Positions 29,801 through 43,703 of a stretch of 64,000 nucleotides of DNA are shown here, in pieces (the stretch's first letter is position 1; every line of letters starts with the position of its first letter). Below the pieces are notes generated by a model. It worked only from the letters and a program-made list of their open reading frames with translations. It ran no database searches and was not told where the DNA came from. The translations under genes were made by a program, and so were the position numbers. Origin of the DNA: Escarpia spicata (lineage: Eukaryota > Annelida > Polychaeta > Sabellida > Siboglinidae); NCBI GenBank assembly GCA_963995525.1, contig OZ023213.1:50840987-50904986 (forward strand), in the 5' to 3' direction.

Positions 29801-32800
29801 GCACACTGAGCATCATTCTTTATGTACCTAGTGTTCTCACTGTCTCTCTGATGTAATACCTGTCTCACTGTATGCACACTAATTGTCATTCAGTATGTAC
29901 CTAGTGTTCTCACTGTCTCTCTGATGTAATACCTGTCTCACTGTATGCACACTGAGGGTCATTCAGTATGTACCTAGTGTTCTCGCTGTCTCTCTGATGT
30001 AATACCTGTCTCACTGTATGCACACTGAGGGTCATTCAGTATGTACCTAATGTTCTCGCTGTCTCTCTGATGTAACACCTGTCTCACTGTATGCACACTG
30101 AGTGTCATTCAGTATGTACCTAATGTTCTCGCTGTTTCTCTGATATAATACCTGTCTCAATGTATGCACACTGAGTGTCATTCAGTATGTACCTAGTGTT
30201 CTCACAGTCTCTCTGATGTAATACCGGTCTCAATGTATGCACATTGAGTGTCATTCAGTATATACCTAGTGTTCTCTTTGTCTCTCTGATGTAATACCTG
30301 TCTCACTGTATGCACACTGAGTGTCATTCAGTATGTACCTAGTGTTTTCACTGTCTCTCTGATATAATACCGGTCTCACTGTATGCACACTGAGTGTCAT
30401 TCAGTGTGTACCTAGTGTTTTCACTGTCTCTCTGATGTAATACCTGTCTCACTGTATGCACACTGAGGGTAATTCAGTATGTACCTATTGTTCTCGCTGT
30501 CTCTCTGATGTAATACCTGTCTCACTGTATGCACACTGAGGGTCATTCAGTATGTACCTAGTGTTCTCGCTGTCTCTCTGATGTAACACCTGTCTCACTG
30601 TATGCACACTGAGTGTCATTCAGTATGTACCTAATGTTCTCGCTGTTTCTCTGATATAATACCTGTCTCAATGTATGCACACTGAGTGTCATTCAGTATG
30701 TACCTAGTGTTCTCAAAGTCTCTCTGATGTAATACCGGTCTCATTGTATGCACATTGAGTGTCATTCAGTATGTACCTAGTGTTCTCGTTGTCTCTCTGA
30801 TGTAATACCTGTCTCACTGTACGCACACTGAGTGTCATTCAGTATGTACCTAGTGTTTTCACAGTCTCTATGGTGTAATACCGGTCTCACTGTATGCACC
30901 CTGAGTGTCATTCAGTATGTACCTAGTGTTTTCACTGTCTCTCTGATATAATACTGGTCTCACTGTATGCACACTGAGTGTCATTCAGTGTGTACCTAGT
31001 GTTTTCACTGTCTCTCTGATGTAATACCGGTCTCACTGTATGCACACTGAGTGTCATTCAGTATGTACCTAGTGTTCTCGCTGTCTCTCTGATGTAATAC
31101 CGGTCTCACTCTATGCACACTCAGTGTCATTCAGTATATACCTAGTATTCTCACAGTCTCTCTGATATAATACCGGTCTCACTGTATGCACATTGAGTGT
31201 CATTCAGTATGTACCTAGTGTTCTCACTGTCTCTCTGATGTAATACCTGTCTCACTGTATGCACACTCAGTGTCATTCAGTATGTACCTAGTGTTCTCAC
31301 AGTCTCTCTGATATAATACCGGTCTCACTGTATGCACACTGAGTATCATTCAATATGTACCTAGTGTTCTCACTGTCTCTCTGATGTAATACCTGTCTCA
31401 CTGTATGAACACTAATTGTCATTCAGTATGTACCTAGTGTTCTCGCTGTCTCTCTGATGTAATACCTGTCTCACTGTATGCACACTCAGTGTCATTCAGT
31501 ATGTACCTAGTGTTCTCGCTGTCTCTCTGATGTAATACCTGTCTCACTGTATGCACACTCAGTGTCATTCAGTATGTACATAGTGTTCTCACAGTCTCTC
31601 TGATGTAACACCGGTCTCACTCTATGCACACTGAGCGTCAATCAGTATGTACCTAGTGTTCTCGCTGTCTCTCTGATATAATACCGGTCTTACTGTATGC
31701 ACACTGAGTGTCATTCAGTATGTACCTAGTGTTCTCACAGTCTCTCTGATATAATACCGGTCTCACTGTATGCACACTGAGCATCATTGAGTATATACCT
31801 AGTGTTCTCGCTGTCTCTCTGATGTAATACCGGTCTCACTGTATGCACACTGAGTGTCATTCAGTATGTACCTAGTGTTCTCGCTGTTTCTCTGATATAA
31901 TACCTGTCTCACTGTTTGCACACTGAGTGTCATTCAGTATGTACCTAGTGTTCTCACAGTCTCTCTGATGTAATACCGGCCACTGTATGCACACTGAGTT
32001 TTATTTAGTATGTACCTAGTGTTCTCACTGTCTCTCTGATGTAATACCTGTCTCACTGTATGCACACTGAGCGTCATTCAGTATGTACCTAGTGTTCTAG
32101 CTGTCTCTCTGATGTAATACCCGTCTTACTGTATGCACACTGAGTGTCATTCAATATGTACCTAGTGTTCTCACAGTCTCTCTGATGTAATACCAGTCTC
32201 ACTCTAAGCACACTGAGCATCATTCTTTATGTACCTAGTGTTCTCACTGTCTCTCTGATGTAATACCTGTCTCACTGTATGCACACTAATTGTCATTCAG
32301 TATGTATCTAGTGTTCTCACTGTCTCTCTGATGTAATACCTGTCTCACTGTATGCACACTGAGGGTCATTCAGTATGTACCTAGTGTTCTCGCTGTCTCT
32401 CTGATGTAATACCTGTCTCACTGTATGCACACTGAGGGTCATTCAGTATGTACCTAATGTTCTCGCTGTCTCTCTGATGTAACACCTGTCTCACTGTATG
32501 CACACTGAGTGTCATTCAGTATGTACCTAATGTTCTCGCTGTTTCTCTGATATAATACCTGTCTCAATGTATGCACACTGAGTGTCATTCAGTATGTACC
32601 TAGTGTTCTCGTTGTCTCTCTGATGTAATACCTGTCTCACTGTATGCACACTGAGTGTCATTCAGTATGTACCTAGTGTTTTCACTGTCTCTCTGATATA
32701 ATACCGGTCTCACTGTATGCACACTGAGTGTCATTCAGTGTGTACCTAGTGTTTTCACTGTCTCTCTGATGTAATACCGGTCTCACTGTATGCACACTGA

Positions 32801-34100
32801 GTGTCATTCAGTCTGTACCTAGTGTTCTCGCTGTCTCTCTGATGTAATACCGGTCTCACTGTATGCACACTCAGTGTCATTCAGTATATACCTAGTGTTC
32901 TCACAGTCTCTCTGATATAATACCGGTCTCACTGTATGCACATTGAGTGTCATTCAGTATGTACCTAGTGTTCTCACTGTCTCTCTGATGTAATACCTGT
33001 CTCACTGTATGCACACTCAGTGTCATTCAGTATGTACCTAGTGTTCTCACAGTCTCTCTGATATAATACCGGTCTCACTGTATGCACATTGAGTGTCATT
33101 CAGTATGTACCTAGTGTTCTCACTGTCTCTCTGATGTAATACCTGTCTCACTGTATGCACACTCAGTGTCATTCAGTATGTACCTAGTGTTCTCACAGTC
33201 TCTCTGATATAATACCGGTCTCACTGTATGCACACTGAGTATCATTCAATATGTACCTAGTGTTCTCACTGTCTCTCTGATGTAATACCTGTCTCACTGT
33301 ATGAACACTAATTGTCATTCAGTATGTACCTAGTGTTCTCACTGTCTCTCTGATGTAATACCTGTCTCACTGTATGCACACTCAGTGTCATTCAGTATGT
33401 ACCTAGTGTTCTCGCTGTCTCTCTGATGTAATACCTGTCTCACTGTATGCACACTCAGTGTCATTCAGTATGTACATAGTGTTCTCAAAGTCTCTCTGAT
33501 GTAACACCGGTCTCACTCTATGCACACTGAGCGTCAATCAGTATGTACCTAGTGTTCTCGCTGTCTCTCTGATATAATACCGGTCTTACTGTATGCACAC
33601 TGAGTGTCATTCAATATGTACCTAGTATTCTCACAGTCTCTCTGATATAATACCGGTCTCACTGTATGCACACTGAGCATCATTGAGTATATACCTAGTG
33701 TTCTCGCTGTCTCTCTGATGTAATACCGGTCTCACTGTATGCACACTGAGGGTCATTCAGTATATACCTATTGTTCTCGCTGTGTCTCTGATGTAATACC
33801 TGTCTCACTGTATGCACACTGAGGGTCATTCAGTATGTACCTAGTGTTCTCGCTGTCTCTCTGATGTAATACCTGTCTCACTGTATGCACACTGAGGGTC
33901 ATTCAGTATGTACCTAGTGTTCTCGCTGTCTCTCTGATGTAACACCTGTCTCACTGTATGCACATTGAGTGTCATTCAGTATGTACCTAGTGTTCTCGCT
34001 GTTTCTTTGATATAATACCTGTCTCACTGTATGCACACTGAGTGTCATTCAGTATGTACCTAGTGTTCTTACAGTCTCTCTGATGTAATACCGGTCACTG
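17828..34100. repeat. Higher-order satellite blocks of about 8.17 kb
   Basis: Monomers with a 3-bp loss (CCGGTCACTG) occur at 21401 and 29569, and at 25923 and 34091. Both pairs are 8,168 bp apart. The related CCGGACACTG monomer shows the same spacing of about 8,165 bp between roughly 19507 and 27672. Long stretches between markers read the same in both copies, for example from 19080 and from 27246. The unit corresponds to about 112 monomers. The order decays toward 35-40 kb, where spacings shorten and monomers diverge. Confidence 0.85.
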
Positions 34101-37100
34101 TATGCACACTGAGTGTTATTCAGTATTTACCTAGTGTTCTCACTATCTCTCTGATGTAATACCTGTCTCGCTGTATGCACACTGAGCGTCATTCAGTATG
34201 TACCTAGTGTTCTAGCTGCCTCTCTGATGTAATACCCGTCTTACTGTATGCACACTGAGTGTCATTCAGTATGTACCTAGTGTTCTCACAGTCTCTCTGA
34301 TTTAATACCAGTCTCACTGTATGCACACTGAGCGTCATTCTGTATGTACCTAGTGTTCTCACTGTCTCTCTGATGTAATACCTGTCTCACTGTATGCACA
34401 CTAATTGTCATTCAGTATGTACCTAGTGTTCTCACAGTCTCTCTGATGTAATACCGGTCTCACTGTATGCACATTGAGTGTCATTCAGTATGTACCTAGT
34501 GTTCTCGTTGTCTCTCTGATGTAATACCTGTCTCACTGTATGCACACTGAGTGTCATTCAATATGTACCTAATGTTTTCACAGTCTCTATGATGTAATAC
34601 CGGTCTCACTGTATGCACCCTGAGTGTCATTCAGTATGTACCTAGTGTTTTCACTGTCTCTCTGATATAATACCGGTCTCACTGTATGCACACTAAGTGT
34701 CATTCAGTGTGTACCTAGTGTTTTCACTGTCTCTCTGATGTAATACCTGTCTCACTGTAAGCACACTCAGTGTCATTCAGTATGTACATAGTGTTCTCAC
34801 AGTCTCTCTGATGTAACACCGGTCTCACTCTATGCACACTGAGCGTCAATCAGTATGTACCTAGTGTTCTCGCTGTCTCTCTGATATAATACCGGTCTTA
34901 CTGTATGCACACTGAGTGTCATTCAGTATGTACCTAGTGTTCTCACAGTCTCTCTGATATAATACCGGTCTCACTGTATGCACACTGAGCATCATTGAGT
35001 ATATACCTAGTGTTCTCGCTGTCTCTCTGATGTAATACCGGTCTCACTGTATGCAAACTGAGGGTCATTCAGTATGTACCTATTGTTCTCGCTGTGTCTC
35101 TGATGTAATACCTGTCTCACTGTATGCACACTCAGTGTCATTCAGTATGTACCTAGTGTTCTCACAGTCTCTCTGATATAATACCGGTCTCACTGTATGC
35201 ACATTGAGTGTCATTCAGTATGTACCTAGTGTTCTCACTGTCTCTCTGATGTAATACCTGTCTCACTGTATGCACACTCAGTGTCATTCAGTATGTACCT
35301 AGTGTTCTCACAGTCTCTCTGATATAATACCGGTCTCACTGTATGCACACTGAGTATCATTCAGTATGTACCTAGTGTTCTCACTGTCTCTCTGATGTAA
35401 TACCTGTCTCACTGTATGCACACTCAGTGTCATTCAGTATGTACCTAGTGTTCTCGCTGTCTCTCTGATGTAATACCTGTCTCACTGTAAGCACACTCAG
35501 TGTCATTCAGTATGTACATAGTGTTCTCACAGTCTCTCTGATGTAACACCGGTCTCACTCTATGCACACTGAGCGTTAATCAGTATGTACCTAGTGTTCT
35601 CGATGTCTCTCTGATATAATACCGGTCTTACTGTATGCACACTGAGTGTCATTCAGTATGTACCTAGTGTTCTCACAGTCTCTCTGATATAATACCGGTC
35701 TCACTGTATGCACACTGAGCATCATTGAGTATATACCTAGTGTTCTCGCTGTCTCTCTGATGTAATACCGGTCTCACTGTATGCACACTGAGGGTCATTC
35801 AGTATGTACCTATTGTTCTCGCTGTGTCTCTGATGTAATACCTCTCTCACTGTATGCACACTGAGGGTCATTCAGTATGTACCTAGTGTTCTCGCTGTCT
35901 CTCTGATGTAATACCTGTCTCACTGTATGCACACTGATTGTCATTCAGTATGTACCTAGTGTTCTCGCTGTCTCTCTGATGTACCACCTGTCTCACTGTA
36001 TGCACACTGAGTTTCATTCAGTATGTACCTAGTGTTCTCGCTGTTTCTTTGATATAATACCTGTCTCACTGTATGCACACTGAGTGTCATTCAGTATGTA
36101 CCTAGTGTTCTCACAGTCTCTCTGATGTAATACCGGTCACTGTATGCACACTGAGTGTTATTCAGTATGTACCTAGTGTTCTCACTGTCTCTCTGATGTA
36201 ATACCTGTCTCACTGTATGCACACTGAGCGTCATTCAGTATGTACCTAGTGTTCTAGCTGTCTCTCTGATATAATACCAGTCTTACTGTATGCACACTGA
36301 GTGTCATTCAGTATGTACCTAGTGTTCTCACTGTCTCTCTGATGTAATACCTGTCTCACTGTATGCACACTCAGTGTCATTCAGTATGTACCTAGTGTTC
36401 TCACAGTCTCTCTGATGTAATACCGGTCTCACTGTATGCACATTGAGTGTCATTCAGTATGTACCTAGTGTTCTCGTTGTCTCTCTGATGTAATACCTGT
36501 CTCACTGTATGCACACTGAGTGTCATTCAATATGTACCTAGTGTTTTCACAGTCTCTATGATGTAATACCGGTCTCACTGTATGCACCCTGAGTGTCATT
36601 CAGTATGTACCTAGTGTTTTCACTGTCTCTCTGATATAATACCGGTCTCACTGTATGCACACTAAGTGTCATTCAGTGTGTACCTAGTGTTTTCACTGTC
36701 TCTCTGATGTAATACCGGTCTCACTGTATGCACACTGAGTGTCATTCAGTATGTACCTAGTGTTCTCGCTGTCTCTCTGATGTAATACCGGTCTCACTGT
36801 ATGCACACTCAGTGTCATTCAGTATGTACCTAGTGTTCTCACAGTCTCTCTGATATAATACCGGTCTCACTGTATGCACATTGAGTGTCATTCAGTATGT
36901 ACCTAGTGTTCTCACTGTCTCTCTGATGTAATACCTGTCTCACTGTATGCACACTCAGTGTCATTCAGTATGTGCCTAGTGTTCTCACAGTCTCTCTGAT
37001 ATAATACCGGTCTCACTGTATGCACACTGAGTATCATTCAGTATGTACCTAGTGTTCTCACTGTCTCTCTGATGTAATACCTGTCTCACTGTATGAACAC

Positions 37101-40100
37101 TAATTGTCATTCAGTATGTACCTAGTGTTCTCACTGTCTCTCTGATATAATACCTGTCTCACTGTATGCACACTCAGTGTCATTCAGTATGTACCTAGTG
37201 TTCTCGCTGTCTCTCTGATGTAATACCTGTCTCACTGTAAGCACACTCAGTGTCATTCAGTATGTACATAGTGTTCTCACAGACTCTCTGATGTAACACC
37301 AGTCTCACTCTATGCACACTGAGCGTCAATCAGTATGTACCTAGTGTTCTCGCTGTCTCTCTGATATAATACCGGTCTTACTGTATGCACACTGAGTGTC
37401 ATTCAGTATGTACCTAGTGTTCTCACAGTCTCTCTGATATAATACCGGTCTCACTGTATGCACACTGAGCATCATTGAGTATATACCTAGTGTTCTCGCT
37501 GTCTCTCTGATGTAATACCGGTCTCACTGTATGCACACTGAGGGTCATTCAGTATGTACCTATTGTTCTCGCTGTGTCTCTGATGTAATACCTGTCTCAC
37601 TGTATGCACACTCAGTGTCATTCAATATGTACCTAGTGTTCTCACAGTCTCTCTGATATAATACCGGTCTCACTGTATGCACATTGAGTGTCATTCAGTA
37701 TGTACCTAGTGTTCTCACTGTCTCTCTGATGTAATACCTGTCTCACTGTATGCACACTCAGTGTCATTCAGTATGTACCTAGTGTTCTCACAGTCTCTCT
37801 GATATAATACCGGTCTCACTGTATGCACACTGAGTATCATTCAGTATGTACCTAGTGTTCTCACTGTCTCTCTGATGTAATACCTGTCTCACTGTATGAA
37901 CACTAATTGTCATTCAGTATGTACCTAGTGTTCTCACTGTCTCTCTGATGTAATACCTGTCTCACTGTATGCACACTCAGTGTCATTCAGTATGTACCTA
38001 GTGTTCTCGCTGTCTCTCTGATGTAATACCTGTCTCACTGTAAGCACACTCAGTGTCATTCAGTATGTACATAGTGTTCTCACAGTCTCTCTGATGTAAC
38101 ACCGGTCTCACTCTATGCACACTGAGCGTTAATCAGTATGTACCTAGTGTTCTCGATGTCTCTCTGATATAATACCGGTCTTACTGTATGCACACTGAGT
38201 GTCATTCAGTATGTACCTAGTGTTCTCACAGTCTCTCTGATATAATACCGGTCTCACTGTATGCACACTGAGCATCATTGAGTATATACCTAGAGTTCTC
38301 GCTGTCTCTCTGATGTAATACCGGTCTCACTGTATGCACACTGAGGGTCATTCAGTATGTACCTATTGTTCTCGCTGTGTCTCTGATGTAATACCTCTCT
38401 CACTGTATGCACACTGAGGGTCATTCAGTATGTACCTAGTGTTCTCGCTGTCTCTCTGATGTAATACCTGTCTCACTGTATGCACACTGATTGTCATTCA
38501 GTATGTACCTAGTGTTCTCGCTGTCTCTCTGATGTAACACCTGTCTCACTGTATGCACACTGAGTTTCATTCAGTATGTACCTAGTGTTCTCGCTGTTTC
38601 TTTGATATAATACCAGTCTTACTGTATGCACACTGAGTGTCATTCAGTATGTACCTAGTGTTCTCACTGTCTCTCTGATGTAATACCTGTCTCACTGTAT
38701 GCACACTCAGTGTCATTCAGTATGTACCTAGTGTTCTCACAGTCTCTCTGATATAATACCGGTCTCACTGTATGCACATTGATCGTCATTGAGTATATAC
38801 CTAGTGTTCTCGCTGTCTCTCTGATATAATACCAGTCTTACTGTATGCACACTGAGTGTCATTCAGTATGTACCTAGTGTTCTCACTGTCTCTCTGATGT
38901 AATACCTGTCTCACTGTATGCACACTCAGTGTCATTCAGTATGTACCTAGTGTTCTCACAGTCTCTCTGATATAATACCGGTCTCACTGTATGCACATTG
39001 ATCGTCATTGAGTATATACCTAGTGTTCTCGCTGTCTCTCTGATGTAATACCGGTCTCACTGTATGCACAGTGAGGGTCATTCAGTATGTACCTATAGTT
39101 CTCGCTGTCTCTCTGATGTAATACCGGTCTCACTGTATGCACATTGAGGGTCATTCAGTATGTACCTAGTGTTCGCACAGTCTCTCTGATGTAATACCGG
39201 TCTCCCTGTATGCACACTGAGGGTCATTCAGTATGTACCTAGTGTTCTCGCTGTCTCTCTGGTGTAATACCTGTCTCACTGTATGCACACTGAGTGTCAT
39301 TCAGTATGTACCTAGTGTTCTCGCTGTCTCTCTGGTGTAATACCTGTCTCCCTGTATGCACACTGAGGGTCATTCAGTATGTACCTAGTGTTCTCGCTGT
39401 CTCTCTGGTGTAATACCTGTCTCCCTGTATGCACACTGAGGGTAATTCAGTATGTACCTAATGTTCTCGCTGTCTCTCTGATGTTACACCGGTCGCACTG
39501 TATGCACACTGAGTGTCTTTCAGTATGTACCTAGTGTTCTCACAGTCTCTCTGATGTAATACCTGTCTCACTGTATGCACACTGAGTGTCATTCAGTATG
39601 TACCTAGTGTTCTCACAGTCTCTCTGATGTATTACCGGTCACACTGTATGCACACTGAGTGTCATTCAGTATGTACCTAGTGTTCTCACTCTCTCTCTGA
39701 TGTAATACCCGTCTCACTGTATGCACACTGAGCGTCATTCAGTATGTACCTAGTGTTCTCGCTGTCTCTCTGATGTAATACCCGTCTTACTGTATGCACA
39801 CTGAGTGTCATTCAGTATGTACCTAGTGTTCTCACAGTCTCTCTGATGTAATACCAGACTCACTGTATGCACACTGAGCGTCATTCTGTATGTACCTAGT
39901 GTTCTCACTGTCTCTCTGATGTAATACCTATCTCACCTTTTGCACACTGAATGTCATTCAGTATATACCTAGTGTTCTCGCTGTCTCTCTGATGTAACAC
40001 CAGTCTCACTGTATGCACACTGAGCGTCAATCAGTATGTACCTAGTGTTCTTGCTCTCTCTCTCTGATATAACACCGGTCTTACTGTATGCACACTGAGT

Positions 40101-40696
40101 GTCATTCATTATGTAACTAGTGTTCTGACAGTCTCTCTGATGTAATACCGGTCTCACTGTATGCACACTGTGTGTCATTCAGTATGTACCTAGTGTTCTC
40201 ACAGTCTCTCTGATATAATACTGGTTTCACTGTATGCACACTGAATGTCATTCAGTATGTACCTAGTGTTCTCGCCTTCTCTCTGATGTAACACCAGTCT
40301 CACTGTATGCACACTGAGCGTCAATCAGTATGTACCTAGTGTTCTCGCTGTCTCTCTGATATAATACCGGTCTTACTGTATACACACTGAGTGTCATTCA
40401 GTATGTAACTAGTGTTCTCACAGTCTCTCTGATGTAACACCAGTCTCACTGTATGCACACTGAGCGTCAATCAGTATGTACCTAGTGTTCTCGCTGTCTC
40501 TCTGATATAATACCGGTCTTACTGTATGCACACTGAATGTCATTCAGCATATACCTAGTGTTCTCACAGTCTCTCTGATGTAACACCAGTCTCACCGTAT
40601 GCACACTGAGCGTCATTCAGTATGTACCTAGTGTTCTCGCTGTCTCTCTGATGTTACACCGGTCTCACTGTATGCACAATGAGTGTTATTCAGTAT

Positions 40697-40716
40697 TTAA
40701 CAAGATTTATCAAGAT
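40697..40716 (-). repeat. CR1 3'-terminal direct repeats
   Basis: Read on the minus strand, the last 20 bp of the element are ATCTTGATAA followed by ATCTTGTTAA, two 10-bp copies with one mismatch. The satellite starts at the next base. CR1 elements are known to end in short tandem repeats in place of poly(A), and these serve in priming reverse transcription. Only 14 bp separate them from the ORF2 stop codon at 40731-40733, so the whole 3' untranslated region is about 34 bp. Confidence 0.75.
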
Positions 40717-40730
40717 TGTCATCCAGAAAA

Positions 40731-43703
40731 TTACTCTGGATGGCAATTGGACAAGGAAGCCTTTTGGCTTATCGAGAGTCCAATACTTTTTATGTACATG
40801 TATCCCGCCTTTTTAAGGTGTGTGTCGATTTTATTTTTAAACATATTCACGCTACTAGCACCAACACAATCAGGAGATAATCTGTTCCATTTATTTACAA
40901 TCCTTTGTGAGAATGAGAACTTTCTTATATCTAATCTACACTGCTCCTTTACTAATGTAGCTTCATGTCCTCTGGTCCTTCTATCTTTCTTAACTGAGAA
41001 AAAAATGTTTCTATCAATATTTTCATAACCATTCAATATTTTAAACACTTCTATGTGATCTCCTCTCAATCTCCTGGTCTCTAGTGTTGTTAAACCACAT
41101 TCTTTTAGGCGTAATTCGTAACTAAGATCCCTCAGATTTGGTATCATTTTAGTCGCTCTCCTCTGTACTCTTTCTAGCATATCTATGTCCTTCTTGCGAT
41201 ATGGCCTCCATGCTTGTATACAATATTCTAAATGAGGCCTCACTATTGTTTTGTACAGCGGTACTATTAATTCTTTTTTCTTATACGCTATATTTCGCCT
41301 AATTAATCCAAGGATTTGATTTCCCTTTGACGCTGCAATTCCGCACTGCTCTGAAACCTTCATATCAGCACTAATGGGTAACCCTAAGTCCTTTTCTTTT
41401 ACAGTAGTACTTTGAACAGTACCCTCCATTTTATATTTTACCTCTTCATTCCCATGACCTGTGTGGAGGCATTTACATTTCCCAAAATTGAACAGCATTT
41501 GCCACTTTTCAGACCATTTGATCAACCTATCAAGATCATCTTGTAAATGCTGTCTGTCTCCATCACTTTTAATCCTTCTAAACACTTTTGTATCATCCGC
41601 AAATTTTAACACCTTGCTTGTTATATCATCGTCCAAATCGTTGATATATATTAAGAATAATATAGGTCCTAGTACTGACCCCTGTGGTACCCCACTCAAT
41701 ACCGATTTCCAGTTTGAAGCCTCCCCATCAACTACTACACGTTGTCTTTTGTCATTCAGCCATTTTTCTATCTAGTTTATTATACCATTTCCTATGCCAT
41801 GGGCCTTTAGCTTAAGGAGTAATCTTTGATGTGGTACTTTGTCGAAAGCTTTTTGAAAATCTAAATAGATGATATCTACTGGTGATCCCTCATCTACCCA
41901 CCTAGTGATGTCTTCCAAAAAACATAACATATTTGTTAAGCATGACCTCGCTTTTAAAAACCCATGTTGAGATGGGTTTATCAAGTTATGTTTAACAAGA
42001 AAATCCACCATGTGATCTTTAATTAGTCTTTCTAATAATTTGCAAATCACTGATGTTAAACTCACTGGTCTATTGTTCTCTGACTTGTTTCTCGAACCCT
42101 TTTTAAATAACGGTATAATGTTTGCCTCTTTCCATTCTAAAGGAACCACTCCCTCTTCTAATGACAAATTGAAAACTGTTGCAAGCGGTGCGCTAATTTG
42201 TTCTACAATTTCCAATAGTAGTTTGGGCGGAATCCCGTCCACTCCAGGTGATTTATTATCCTTCATAGCCCTTATTTTCTTAGCTACCATTTCCGAGGTT
42301 ACAACTAACTGTCCTAAATAGTCTGAATCTGCCCCCTTGAACTTAGCCTCTGGTACTGGCAGTGAACTAATATCTTCCCTGGTAAACACTGAACTAAAAT
42401 ACTCATTCAGGTCTTCTGCCAATAAGAATCCCTCTGATATTGTATTTCCAGCACTATCTTCTAGAGGACCGACCTTATCCTGAACTTTCTGTTTGCTTCG
42501 AATATACGCATAAAAACTCTTACTGTCATGTTTTATATTACTAGCTAATTTTGTTTCATAGCTTCTCTTTGAATTTCTAATTTCAGCTGTGGCTTGATTA
42601 AGTGCTTCTTTATAAATGTTGTAGTCTTCATCATTTCCAGTACATCTATATGACTTCCACATCATTTGTTTATACTTAATTTTTCTAATGGCTTCTTTCG
42701 ATAAGTGTTTCTTTTTAGACCGTTTCCCTTGTTTTTTGAAAGGTACAAATTTATCGACTATGCACTTAATTTCACTATTTAAGATATTCCAGCATTCGGT
42801 TGCTGTCTTATTCTTCAGTATGTTATTCCAGTCTATCTTTGCTAAATATTTCCTGATGTCCTTATACCTTCCTTTGTGGAAATTTCTCCTATACTGCTTT
42901 TTACTATTCCTTTCTGATTTTACTTTGATGGTAAAATGTATCTGGTTGTGATCACTACTCCCCAGTGGCTCACATATCTTGACATTGTCAACTAATTCTT
43001 TCTGTGAGGACAAAACTAAATCTTACATATTCTCTCCCCTGGTTGGTTCTAGCACATGTTGAGAAAGGAAACTATCTTGTACTAAAACTAAAAACTTGTG
43101 GTCCTCACTCCCCATACTCTGTGTAGATTTCCATTGTATATGCCCATGGTTAAAGTCCCCCATAATAATACAGTTCCGTTTGCTTACTTCCCTTATAGCG
43201 TTTTGTATTTTTTCATTCTCTTCTATGCTTATGTTTGGACTTCGATAAACTAACCCAACTGTTAACGTTGAGTTTCCTGTAACTATGTTACACCAAACAG
43301 CTTCTTCGCAATCTGCTTCTCTTTCTAATTTTATTTCATAAGCCTGGATAGATTCTTTAATATATAAAATAACTCCACCTCCCTTTCTTCCTATTCTATC
43401 TTTCCTAAACATTACATATCCTGTTAGTCCCAATTCGGCATCTGATATATCAGTGGTGGCCCACGATTCGGTTATACCTATTATGTGAGGGTCAATATCT
43501 TCTACCATAATGTTTAGTTCACTTCTTTTGTTTACTATGCTCCTTGCATTTAAACAAATGCATTTATATCCTGATTCAGAACAGTTTTCCAGGCTGTTCT
43601 TTGCCGATTTATTTCTGCTGTCTTTATCTATGCCTCCAGTTTCAGGCTTCTCTGTGAATCCCCCCTGCGAATCTAGTTTAAATAGATGCAGCCTGTCCCA
43701 CTG
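40731..43703 (-). pseudogene. LINE ORF2: endonuclease-reverse transcriptase with two nonsense codons
   Basis: One frame runs through the whole region, broken only by TAA at 43023-43025 and TAG at 41772-41774. In context the first replaces a Leu-type codon (TTA) and the second a Trp codon (TGG) of the family. Endonuclease blocks in order: LNARSIVNK, ITESW, YRSPN, GDFN and SDHNQIHF. Reverse-transcriptase blocks: SPGVDGIPP, RPVSLTS, QHGF, YLDFQKAFDKVPH, SGVPQGSVLGP and the catalytic FADD, followed by the thumb and a C-terminal domain typical of CR1 or jockey. The first ATG in frame (43508) lies downstream of the conserved LNARS block, while the frame is open up to 43703. ORF2 translation in an active parent must therefore have begun upstream, by reinitiation, a non-AUG start or frameshifting from ORF1. 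Confidence 0.93.

Larger units (their letters stand above)
1..40696. repeat. 73-bp satellite, main array
   Basis: The segment is a continuous tandem array of a 73-bp monomer, about 557 copies. A typical monomer begins TAGTGTTCTCGCTGTCTCTC, continues through ACCGGTCTCACTGTATGCAC and ends near ATTCAGTATGTACC. Monomers differ by recurrent diagnostic variants: GCTGTC or ACAGTC, GATGTAATACC, GATATAATACC or GATGTAACACC, and GAGCATCAATC or GAGTGTCATTC. A few are shortened, such as a 1-bp loss giving ACTGGTGTC or a 3-bp loss giving CCGGTCACTG. Each monomer holds an imperfect 20-bp dyad (CTCACTGTATGCACACTGAG) and a small ACTGA/TCAGT inverted repeat. Because 73 is not a multiple of three, open frames in the array drift between frames and are not genes. 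Identity and period are seen directly; any centromeric or heterochromatic role would be inference. Confidence 0.97.

Noticed and set aside
1..40696. CRISPR-like array
   Set aside because: There are no unique spacers; the whole 73-bp unit repeats and the context is eukaryotic.
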